Assembly: GCA_002529455.1 (NCBI GenBank)
Contig: NYMS01000048.1
Span: 62,001-126,000, forward strand
DNA: 64,000 bases
Direction of reading: 5' to 3'
DNA from: Glycomyces fuscus
Lineage (GTDB): Bacteria; Actinomycetota; Actinomycetes; Streptosporangiales; Streptosporangiaceae
Below the pieces are notes generated by a model that was not told where the DNA came from, searched no databases, and saw only the letters and a program-made list of their open reading frames with translations. The position numbers and the translations under genes are program-made. This document shows, piece by piece, positions 26,498 to 33,533 of the stretch; positions within the stretch are counted from its first letter, which is position 1, and each line of letters starts with the position of its first letter.

Positions 26498-27035
26498 GAG
26501 CACACTCCGAGAGATCGGGTCGAGTCCATCCCCGCGTGCACGGGGAGTGTACGGCGAGGAGACGCCGGTGCCTGGCCCCGCCACTGGGGACGGTGCGTCC
26601 GCACTTCGCAGCGTACCCGCTCACCTGTGGTCGGGTACGACGGCGGATCCCTTCGGGGGCCTTCGGCTTGGAGGATCCTCCGAATTCGCGCGGTCACGCG
26701 CCGCGTCCCGGTGTGGCATTCCACAGGGCGCGCGACGGGTGGTCCACAAGGTGCGTGGAGCGGCGCGGCGCCGTGTGACGGGGCGCTTCGGAGGGTGTCG
26801 CGCACGGCCGCGCGTGTGCCCGGGGTGCCCTCCGGGAGGGCGGGGCGGACGGTTCGCGCGGTGCGCGGTGTGTGCCGTGGCGGCGCGGTGAGCGGTGCCG
26901 CGGACTCCTGTGGTTTCCGTCACTGCGTGGTTCGTGGCCGCGGCGGGCGCGGGGCGCCGCGCACCGTCGGCGCGGCCTCGGCCCTCGCCGCCGGCCGCCG
27001 CGTCCCGGGGCCGGGGGACACGCGGCGCGGCCGGC
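26498..27035. other. Gene-free region upstream of purQ
   Basis: No frame here shows a convincing start, ribosome site and codon bias. It contains an 8-bp inverted repeat CGTACCCG (26612-26619) / CGGGTACG (26632-26639), about 115-145 bp upstream of purQ. This overlaps a possible minus-strand -10 (TACGCT), so it may be the purQ promoter/operator. The rest (26640-27035) is GC-rich and featureless. Confidence 0.45.
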
Positions 27036-27515
27036 TCACATCAGGGCGTAGCGCTGGGCCGGCACCCGCTCGGAGAAGCGTTCCTCCGGTGGTCCGTCGC
27101 ACACCGTGAGCCGCTTGCGCAGCAGGACCGTCGTCCTTGGTTCCCCCTCGAAGGCGACCTCGTCCATGAGGTAGCGCATCAACAGAATGCCCCTGCCCGA
27201 TTCTGCTTCCAGACCCGGGAGGGGCGTGTGGTCGGTGGTGAACCGCTCGGCGAGCGCCGCGGGATCGGGCGCTCTCCCGGTATGGGAGATCCGCAGTTCA
27301 CACCATCGCCCGCCCATCTCGGCCTCGACCCTGTAGTCGCGGGCGGGCCCGCCGTGGTCGATCGCGTTGGCGCAGGCCTCGGAAACGGCCAGGAGGATGT
27401 CGTCGACGCAGTTCCCGCACACCCCCGCACGGACGAGGAGGGTGCCCAGAACGTCGCGAGCGACGGCGACCGTGTATGCCTGCCTAGGGAGGGAGATCGA
27501 GAAATCGGCGTCCAT
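27036..27515 (-). CDS. Anti-sigma-factor-type ATP-binding protein (RsbW/HATPase_c_2)
   Basis: 159 aa. GHKL ATPase signatures: N-box LLAVSEACANAIDHGG, then the G1 region EAESGRGILLMRYLMDEVAFE. The N-terminal SISLPRQAYTVAVARDVLGTLL is the usual entry into the RsbW-like fold found in abundance in streptomycetes. Such proteins bind or phosphorylate sigma-factor antagonists, but no partner sigma or STAS gene is adjacent. ATG at 27513-27515. It sits between purS and purQ on the same strand, after the purS terminator, so it probably has its own promoter. CGNCVDD contains two cysteines, a possible redox feature. Confidence 0.85.
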   Translation of the reverse strand: MDADFSISLPRQAYTVAVARDVLGTLLVRAGVCGNCVDDILLAVSEACANAIDHGGPARDYRVEAEMGGRWCELRISHTGRAPDPAALAERFTTDHTPLPGLEAESGRGILLMRYLMDEVAFEGEPRTTVLLRKRLTVCDGPPEERFSERVPAQRYALM

Positions 27516-27593
27516 TCGTACACCTCTCGTGCTCCGTTGTCGTGTTCATCCCGGCATGTTAGGAACCTTCCCCGAGGGCGGACGGAGTAAAAC

Positions 27594-27628
27594 GAACAGC
27601 CGCGTCCCCGGCGGGGACGCGGCTGTTC
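27594..27628 (-). terminator. Terminator after purS
   Basis: Perfect 16-bp arms GAACAGCCGCGTCCCC / GGGGACGCGGCTGTTC with loop GGC; on the minus strand it is followed by GTTTTACTCC, a proper U-rich tail. About 120 bp downstream of the purS stop. Confidence 0.85.
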
Positions 27629-27746
27629 TCTCCGGCACTTCCGGCACGTCGGACGCCGTTCGGACGGATTCCCACGGAATTTCCCGCGAGGACGTGCGCC
27701 GGGGGGCGGCACCGTACGCGAGGTGGCGCGGATCACACGTGCGGGG

Positions 27747-27992
27747 TCAGTCCTCCACGCGCACGCTGTACTCCTCGATGACGGTGTTGGCGAGGAGGGT
27801 CTCGGCCAGGCGGCGGACGTCGGCGAGCTTGGCCTCGTCCACCGCGCCCTCCACCTCGACCTCGAAGCGCTTGCCCTGGCGGACCTGCTCGATCCCCTCG
27901 AAGCCCAGCCGGGAGCAGGCCCCGGCGATGGCCTGGCCCTGGGGGTCCAGGATCTCGGGCTTGAGCATGACGTCAACAACGACGCGGGCCAC
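27747..27992 (-). CDS. purS: Phosphoribosylformylglycinamidine synthase subunit PurS
   Basis: 81 aa, the bridging subunit that tethers PurQ to PurL. The sequence ARVVVDVMLKPEILDPQGQAIAGACSRLGFEGIEQVRQGKRFEVEVEG and ADVRRLAETLLANTVIEEYSVRVED is typical over its full length. GTG at 27990-27992 is preceded by GGAGG at 5 nt. It has its own terminator downstream, so it is transcribed separately from purQ and purL here. Confidence 0.95.
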   Translation of the reverse strand: MARVVVDVMLKPEILDPQGQAIAGACSRLGFEGIEQVRQGKRFEVEVEGAVDEAKLADVRRLAETLLANTVIEEYSVRVED

Positions 27993-28179
27993 AGGGTCCT
28001 CCACAAGGAAAAAGGGGTGTGCCGCACGTGCCTGCGGCGGGCGATCCGCCTCCCCGGACCGGCGGAGAGGGGGACGACGCAAGCGTACGGCACGCGCAAA
28101 CGGGTAGACGTCCTGACCAGGAGGCGCGCCGCGCCTTTACCTCACACTGAACGGTGCTGGTGACCGTTCCGGGCATCCC

Positions 28180-28193
28180 GTGACCCGTATCAC
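28180..28193. promoter_or_regulatory. CRP-like palindrome upstream of sigR-like gene
   Basis: GTGACCCGTATCAC fits GTGA-N6-TCAC, the core of CRP/FNR-family sites. It lies 82-95 bp before the sigma-factor start codon. The same pattern with six of the flanking bases also identical recurs at 61034-61047. Confidence 0.5.
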
Positions 28194-28274
28194 GTGGATT
28201 GATGTCATCATTGGGAGCGTGCGGCGGCGTCTTACACAGTGGAAGTGATCGTCCGGTCGTCCTGAGGGGGAATC

Positions 28275-28892
28275 TTGACGACTATCGAAATGGACCAGGC
28301 CTCCACGACCGGTGAGACCCGCGACGAAGAGCAGACGCTGGACTTCGCCACCGCGGTGACACCGTTCGCCGACCAGCTCTATCCCACGGCTCTGCGGATG
28401 ACCCGCAACCCGGCCGACGCGGAGGATCTCGTGCAGGAGACCTTCGCCAAGGCCTTCGCGAACTTCCACCAGTTCCGTGCGGGTACGAACCTGCGAGCCT
28501 GGCTCTACCGGATCCTGACCAACACCTTCATCAACAGCTACCGCAAGAAGCAGCGCGAACCGCGCCAGGAGACCACCGACGAGATCAAGGACTGGCAGCT
28601 CGCCGCCGCCGAGGCGCACACGTCGTCCGGCATGAGGTCGGCCGAGAACGAGGTCCTGGACCACCTGCCCGACTCCGACATCAAGCAGGCGCTCGCACGC
28701 CTGCCCGAGGAGTTCCAGGAGGTCATCTACCTCGTCGACATCGAGGGCTACGCCTACAAGGAGGTGGCCGAGCGCATGGGGACCCCCCTGGGGACGGTGA
28801 TGTCCCGGCTGCACCGCGCCCGCCGCCAGCTCCGCGAGATGCTCTCCGACTACGCCCGCGACCGCGGGGTGCGCGTCTCCAGCGCCGGATAG
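28275..28892 (+). CDS. sigR: SigR-type ECF RNA polymerase sigma factor
   Basis: 205 aa. Region 2 (LYPTALRMTRNPADAEDLVQETFAKAF...NLRAWLYRILTNTFINSYRKKQREPRQ) and region 4 (ALARLPEEFQEVIYLVDIEGYAYKEVAERMGTPLGTVMSRLHRARRQLREML) match SigR of streptomycetes and SigH of mycobacteria, the thiol-oxidative-stress sigma factors. The TTG at 28275 has a strong AGGGGGAAT site; ATG at 28290 is an alternative. SigR is normally followed directly by its zinc anti-sigma RsrA, but no frame with the HxxxCxxC pattern exists in the next 490 bp; the next gene is a 2-oxoacid dehydrogenase. A strong terminator follows at 29075. Confidence 0.88.
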   Translation: MTTIEMDQASTTGETRDEEQTLDFATAVTPFADQLYPTALRMTRNPADAEDLVQETFAKAFANFHQFRAGTNLRAWLYRILTNTFINSYRKKQREPRQETTDEIKDWQLAAAEAHTSSGMRSAENEVLDHLPDSDIKQALARLPEEFQEVIYLVDIEGYAYKEVAERMGTPLGTVMSRLHRARRQLREMLSDYARDRGVRVSSAG

Positions 28893-29074
28893 GGCCCTCC
28901 CGCCGGCGGGCCGGAACCCCGCCGCGCGCTCCCGCGCCCGGGACCGCCTCCGTCCCCCGAGGCCGCGTCCGGGCCGCCCCTGTCCCCGAATCCGTCCGAC
29001 GACCGGAGGAATCCCGCCCACGGGGCCGGGTCCTCCGCCCGCTCCTCACGCGATCAGTCCACACACTTCCGACA

Positions 29075-29114
29075 CGCCGGGACGGCCCCGCTCAGCGGGG
29101 CCGTCCCGGCGTTT
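29075..29114 (+). terminator. Terminator downstream of sigR-like gene
   Basis: Arms CGCCGGGACGGCCCCG (29075-29090) and CGGGGCCGTCCCGGCG (29096-29111) around CTCAG, followed by TTT. Perfect 16-bp stem. Confidence 0.85.
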
Positions 29115-29157
29115 CCGCTCCGTCGCCGACCGGCGTCCACAACGTTGTCGCGCAGCC

Positions 29158-29200
29158 TTGCCAATGCTAGGAAGCCCTGGTAATCGCCCTGGTGGGCGAT
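29158..29200 (+). promoter_or_regulatory. Promoter with overlapping palindrome for 2-oxoacid dehydrogenase operon
   Basis: TTGCCA (29158-29163), a 17-bp spacer and TAATCG (29181-29186) form a plausible promoter. The inverted repeat ATCGCCC (29183-29189) / GGGCGAT (29194-29200) overlaps the -10 and expected start point, a classic repressor position. A second inverted repeat CTCTCCAT / ATGGAGAG lies at 29249-29282 in the leader. Confidence 0.55.
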
Positions 29201-29386
29201 CGGGAATCATGGGGCGCACAGCTGAAAAGGTGACGCTGAGGGCTTGCGCTCTCCATGGTGAGGTCTGTCACGATATGGAGAGGGCTGTCCAACTCCCGTC
29301 CACCACCCCGGGTGGGACGAGGACCGTGATTCGGCCGATCAGCGTTCACCCACGCGAATTCGGCCCCGAGAACCCGAGGGAGCAAC

Positions 29387-30502
29387 GTGTCGGACACGAC
29401 CGTGCACGAGGAACCGGAGCTCATCCAGCTCCTGACACCGGAAGGGGAGTTGACGGGGCACCCCGACTACCCCCTGGACATCAGCGCGGAGGAGATCCGC
29501 GCCCTGTACCGAGACCTGGTCCTGGTGCGCCGGGTCGACAGCGAGGCGGTCTCCCTCCAGCGCCAGGGCGAACTGGGCCTGTGGGCCTCGCTGCTGGGCC
29601 AGGAGGCCGCGCAGATCGGCTCCGGACGCGCGCTGCGCGGGAACGACATGGCGTTCCCCTCCTACCGCGAGCACGGCGTCGCCTGGTGCAGGGGCATCGA
29701 GCCCCGGGAACTGCTCGGCATGTTCCGCGGCGTCACCAACGGGGGCTGGGACCCCCACGAGCACGGCTTCCACCTGTACACGATCGTCATCGGCAGCCAG
29801 GCGCTGCACGCCACCGGCTACGCCATGGGCGTCCAGCGCGACGGCGCCGTCGGCGAGGACGGCACCGCCGTCATCTCCTACTTCGGGGACGGGGCCACCA
29901 GCCAGGGCGACACCAACGAGGCGTTCAACTTCGCCTCGGTCAACAACGCCCCGGTGGTCTTCTTCTGCCAGAACAACCAGTGGGCGATCTCCGAGCCGCT
30001 GGAGCGCCAGGCCCGCGTGCCCATCTACCGGCGCGCCGCCGGGTTCGGCTTCCCCGGCCTGCGAGTGGACGGCAACGACGTCCTGGCCTGCCTGGCCGTG
30101 ACCCGCGCCGCCCTGGACAACGCCCGCGAGGGCAACGGCCCCACGCTCGTGGAGGCGTTCACCTACCGGATGGGCGCCCACACCACCAACGACGACCCCA
30201 CCCGCTACCGCGCGTCGGCCGAGCTCGACGAGTGGAAGGCCAAGGACCCGATCCTGCGGGTCCGCCGCTACCTGGAGCGGGGCGGCCACGCAGACGAGGA
30301 GTTCTTCGCGTCCGTGGACGCCGAGGCGGACAGGCTGGGCGAGCAGGTGCGCACCGAGTGCCGCTCCCTGCCCGACCCCGAGCCCCTCGACATCTTCCAC
30401 GAGGTCTACGCCGAGCCCAACGTCCACATCGACCACCAGCGGTCCGAGTTCGCCGACTACCTCGCCTCCTTCGAGGGCGCGGGCGCGGAAGGGGGCCGTT
30501 AG
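29387..30502 (+). CDS. 2-oxoacid dehydrogenase E1 alpha subunit (BCKDH/PDH type)
   Basis: 371 aa. The ThDP-binding motif GDGATSQGDTNEAFNFASVNNAPVVFFCQNNQWAIS is complete, preceded by AFPSYREHG and followed by YRMGAHTTNDDPTRYR. It forms an alpha2-beta2 E1 with the next product and decarboxylates pyruvate or branched-chain 2-oxoacids onto the E2 lipoyl arm. GTG at 29387 follows GAGGGAG. The set E1alpha-E1beta-E2 without E3 resembles the streptomycete bkd clusters, so branched-chain substrates (fatty-acid primer supply) are likely but not proven. Confidence 0.93.
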   Translation: MSDTTVHEEPELIQLLTPEGELTGHPDYPLDISAEEIRALYRDLVLVRRVDSEAVSLQRQGELGLWASLLGQEAAQIGSGRALRGNDMAFPSYREHGVAWCRGIEPRELLGMFRGVTNGGWDPHEHGFHLYTIVIGSQALHATGYAMGVQRDGAVGEDGTAVISYFGDGATSQGDTNEAFNFASVNNAPVVFFCQNNQWAISEPLERQARVPIYRRAAGFGFPGLRVDGNDVLACLAVTRAALDNAREGNGPTLVEAFTYRMGAHTTNDDPTRYRASAELDEWKAKDPILRVRRYLERGGHADEEFFASVDAEADRLGEQVRTECRSLPDPEPLDIFHEVYAEPNVHIDHQRSEFADYLASFEGAGAEGGR

Positions 30503-30505
30503 GCC

Positions 30506-31486
30506 ATGGGAACCAACCTCACCATCGGCAAGGCCATCAACGCCGGCCTGCGCGCCGCCATGGAGCACGACCCCAAGGTCCTGGTCATGGGCGAGGACGT
30601 CGGCAGGCTCGGCGGCGTCTTCCGGGTCACCGACGGCCTGCACAAGGACTTCGGCGGCGACCGGGTCATCGACACCCCCCTCGCCGAGTCCGGCATCGTC
30701 GGCACCGCGATCGGCATGGCCATGCGCGGCTACCGCCCCGTGGTGGAGATCCAGTTCGACGGCTTCTTCTTCCCGGCCGCCAACCAGACCTTCACCCAGC
30801 TGGCCAAGATGCGGCGCCGCTCGGCGGGCAAGCTCAGCATGCCCGTGGTCATGCGCATCCCCTACGGCGGCGGCATCGGCGCGGTCGAGCACCACAGCGA
30901 GTCCCCGGAGGCCTACTTCACCCACACCCCCGGGCTGCGCGTGGTGACGGTCGCCAACCCCGAGGACGCCTACTGGATGATCCAGCAGGCGGTGCGCTCC
31001 GACGACCCGGTGATCTTCCTGGAGCCCAAGCGGCGCTACTACGAGAAGGCCGAGGTCGACACCGACGCCCCCATCGCCGAGGCCGCCCCGATGGGCGCCG
31101 CGCGCGTGGTCCGTCCCGGCACGGACGCGACCCTCCTGGCGTACGGGCCCATGGTCAAGACGGCCCTCCAGGCCGCCGAGGCCGACACCGACCACTCCGT
31201 GGAGGTCGTCGACCTGCGCTCGCTGTCCCCCGTGGACTACCCGACCCTGTTCGCCTCGGTGAAGAAGACGGGGCGCCTGGTCATCGCCCACGAGGCCACC
31301 CTCTCCGGCGGCCCCGGCGCGGAGATCGCCGCCCGGGTCACCGAGGAGTGCTTCTACCACCTGGAAGCGCCGGTCATCCGCGTGGCCGCGTTCGACACCC
31401 CCTACCCGCAGTCCCGGCTGGAGGAGCACTACCTGCCGGACCTGGACCGGGTTCTGGACGGGGTCGACCGGGCGTTCGCGTACTAG
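30506..31486 (+). CDS. 2-oxoacid dehydrogenase E1 beta subunit
   Basis: 326 aa, starting 3 bp after the alpha-subunit stop. Typical blocks are LTIGKAINAGLRAAMEHDPKVLVMGEDVGRLGGVFRVTDGL, RVIDTPLAESGIVGTAIGMAMRGYRPVVEIQF, AGKLSMPVVMRIPYGGGIGAVEHHSESPEAYF and a C-terminal transketolase-like domain with VEVVDLRSLSPVDYPTL. With the alpha subunit it builds the ThDP site (GED motif) in the cytoplasmic complex. Translational coupling with its neighbours ensures stoichiometry (inference). Confidence 0.94.
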   Translation: MGTNLTIGKAINAGLRAAMEHDPKVLVMGEDVGRLGGVFRVTDGLHKDFGGDRVIDTPLAESGIVGTAIGMAMRGYRPVVEIQFDGFFFPAANQTFTQLAKMRRRSAGKLSMPVVMRIPYGGGIGAVEHHSESPEAYFTHTPGLRVVTVANPEDAYWMIQQAVRSDDPVIFLEPKRRYYEKAEVDTDAPIAEAAPMGAARVVRPGTDATLLAYGPMVKTALQAAEADTDHSVEVVDLRSLSPVDYPTLFASVKKTGRLVIAHEATLSGGPGAEIAARVTEECFYHLEAPVIRVAAFDTPYPQSRLEEHYLPDLDRVLDGVDRAFAY

Positions 31487-31507
31487 GGATCGGGGAAACC
31501 GAAGGAC

Positions 31508-32893
31508 ATGGCGATTTCCAAGAACGAACCCGCCGTCGGCGGAGTGCAGTCGTTCAAACTGCCCGACGTCGGAGAGGGCCTGGTCGAGGCCGAACTCCTC
31601 ACCTGGTACGTCAAGCCGGGTGACGAGGTCGGGGTCAACCAGATGATCTGTGAGATCGAGACCGCCAAGGCGGTCGTCGAGCTCCCCAGCCCGTTCGCCG
31701 GGACGGTGCGCGAGCTGCTGGCCGAGGAGGGCCAGACCGTGGAGGTCGGCACGGTGATCATCACCGTGGACGACGGTTCCGGCGGCTCCTCCGCGGGGGC
31801 CGCCCCGGCCGAGGAGACCGAGGAACGGGAGAAGCCGCTGGTCGGCTACGGCGAGAGGGCGGCCTCCACCCAGCGCCGTCCGCGCCGCCGCCCGACCCCC
31901 TCGGCGCCGGTCTCGCCGCCCGTGCCGCGGATCAGCGAGCCCGCGCCCGCGAACACGCCCGCGGTACAGGAGACGCAGACGGCCCCGGCGCCGGGCCGCC
32001 CGCTCGCCAAGCCGCCGGTGCGCAAGCTGGCCAAGGACCTCGGCGTGGACCTGGCGTCGGTCACCCCCACGGGGGAGGGCGGCGTCGTCACCCGCGAGGA
32101 CGTCCGGGCCGCGGTCGGACGGGCTCCGGAGGGCACGGAGACCGCGGAGGCCGTGGAGACCGCTCCCGCGGCCGCCGCGGACCGCACCGCGCGCGAGCGG
32201 CGCGTGCCCGTCAAGGGCGTGCGCAAGCACACGGCGGCGGCGATGGTCGGCAGCGCGTTCACCGCCCCGCACGTCACCGAGTTCCTCCAGGTGGACGTCA
32301 CCAGGACGATGAAGGCGGTCGCACGCCTGCGCGAGCGGCCCGACTTCGCCGACGTGCGGGTGTCCCCGCTGCTGCTGGTCGCCAAGGCCCTGCTCATGGC
32401 GGTCCGGCGGCACCCGGAGGTCAACGCCTCCTGGGACGAGGACAACCAGGAGATCGTGGTCAAGAACTACGTGAACCTGGGGATCGCGGCGGCCACCGAG
32501 CGCGGCCTGGTGGTGCCCAACATCAAGGACGCCGACGCCATGACCCTGCCGGAGCTCGCGGCGGGGCTGAAGCGGCTGACCGACACCGCCCGGGCGGGCA
32601 AGACCAGCCCGGCGGACATGTCCGGCGGCACCATCACCATCACCAACGTCGGCGTGTTCGGCGTGGACGCGGGCACCCCGATCCTCAACCCGGGCGAGGC
32701 GGCCATCCTCGCCTTCGGGCAGATCCGGGACATGCCCTGGGTGCACAAGGGCAAGCTGAAGATCCGCAAGGTGACGACCCTGTCGCTGTCCTTCGACCAC
32801 CGGCTGGTCGACGGGGAGCTGGGGTCCAAGGTGCTGCGCGACATCGGCACGGCGCTGGAGGACCCGGAGCTGACCGCCCTGGCCTGGGGCTAG
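31508..32893 (+). CDS. 2-oxoacid dehydrogenase E2, dihydrolipoamide acyltransferase
   Basis: 461 aa. One lipoyl domain with lipoylated K54 in EIETAKAVVELPSP, an Ala/Pro-rich linker, a peripheral-subunit-binding domain (PPVRKLAKDLGVDLASVTPTGEGGVVTREDVRAA, about 165-205) and the catalytic acyltransferase domain ending in LSFDHRLVDGELGS, which carries the His-Asp active site. It transfers the acyl group from E1 to CoA and forms the core of the complex. ATG at 31508. E3 (lipoamide dehydrogenase) is not in the window and must come from elsewhere. Confidence 0.94.
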   Translation: MAISKNEPAVGGVQSFKLPDVGEGLVEAELLTWYVKPGDEVGVNQMICEIETAKAVVELPSPFAGTVRELLAEEGQTVEVGTVIITVDDGSGGSSAGAAPAEETEEREKPLVGYGERAASTQRRPRRRPTPSAPVSPPVPRISEPAPANTPAVQETQTAPAPGRPLAKPPVRKLAKDLGVDLASVTPTGEGGVVTREDVRAAVGRAPEGTETAEAVETAPAAAADRTARERRVPVKGVRKHTAAAMVGSAFTAPHVTEFLQVDVTRTMKAVARLRERPDFADVRVSPLLLVAKALLMAVRRHPEVNASWDEDNQEIVVKNYVNLGIAAATERGLVVPNIKDADAMTLPELAAGLKRLTDTARAGKTSPADMSGGTITITNVGVFGVDAGTPILNPGEAAILAFGQIRDMPWVHKGKLKIRKVTTLSLSFDHRLVDGELGSKVLRDIGTALEDPELTALAWG

Positions 32894-32911
32894 GGGCTCC
32901 CGGAGAGCGGG

Positions 32912-32968
32912 TCGGGGGCCGGTGCGCGTTCGCCGCACCGGCCCCTTCCCGTGAGGGGAGCCCGTCCC
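32912..32968 (+). repeat. Left ~57-bp direct repeat with terminator hairpin
   Basis: Contains a perfect 12-bp stem GGGGCCGGTGCG (32915-32926) / CGCACCGGCCCC (32934-32945) followed by TTCCC, so it also serves as terminator for the E2 gene. The whole segment from TCGGGGG to CCCGTCCC is nearly identical to 36894-36951, with only a handful of substitutions and a small indel. The two copies are in the same orientation and bracket a three-gene minus-strand module. Confidence 0.8.
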
Positions 32969-32975
32969 GGGGTGG

Positions 32976-33485
32976 TCACGGGCGGCCGTCTCCGCAGTCG
33001 ACGTAGTCGGTGACGCTCTCCTCGTACTCCTCCGTGGTGTCGAGGGTCTGCCAGTGTTCGTCCATGTAGGTGTCGACGAACTCGTCACCGCTGACGGTCT
33101 CGCCGCACCAGGTGACCTCGTTGGACTCCATGGCGTCGATGAGGGCGTCATCGACTCTTGCGAGGCCGTCGACCTCCTCGGTGCGCCACGCGTCCTTGTC
33201 GAGTTCGACGACGTATCCATCCTCGGTCTGCTGGAGGATGTGGCTTTCGAGGAGCCTGTCCCGGCTGCCGCTGATGCTCGCGAGGACTTCTTCGGGGTCG
33301 TTCTCGCTGAGCATGCGGTCGAGTGTGCGCACCATGACTTCCCGTTCGACCCAGAAGCGGGAGACGTGGTCCGCTGGAAGATCTTCTTCTGGTTCGGGCT
33401 CGGACGTGGAGCATGCCGCCAAGGCCAGGCACGCGGACAGAGAGATCGCCAAGAAGACGGGCGCACGGCCTTCACGGTGTGTCAC
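32976..33485 (-). CDS. Lipoprotein of unknown function, last gene of T7SS-like module
   Basis: 169 aa. The signal peptide (HREGRAPVFLAISLSACLALAAC) ends in a lipobox LAAC with lipidated Cys at about residue 25. The mature domain is acidic and helical (DHVSRFWVEREVMVRTLDRMLSENDPEEVLASI) with two further cysteines (WCGET, DYVDCGDG) that could pair. No known family recognised. GTG at 33483-33485 has GGAGG upstream. It starts 48 bp after the 884-aa protein gene; a surface immunity or docking role for that protein is a guess from gene order. Confidence 0.78.
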   Translation of the reverse strand: MTHREGRAPVFLAISLSACLALAACSTSEPEPEEDLPADHVSRFWVEREVMVRTLDRMLSENDPEEVLASISGSRDRLLESHILQQTEDGYVVELDKDAWRTEEVDGLARVDDALIDAMESNEVTWCGETVSGDEFVDTYMDEHWQTLDTTEEYEESVTDYVDCGDGRP

Positions 33486-33533
33486 AGGACCTCCAGAACG
33501 GATGGGGTGCAGAGGTGATAGCGGCCATGTGGG

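Noticed and set aside
26612..26639. Purine repressor-type operator before purQ
   Set aside because: The inverted repeat CGTACCCG/CGGGTACG does not match a PUR box I recognise; kept only as an unassigned inverted repeat in the gap entry.
29339..33475. Long minus-strand frame across the 2-oxoacid dehydrogenase genes
   Set aside because: Low-complexity shadow of three unmistakable plus-strand genes; no motif or ribosome site.
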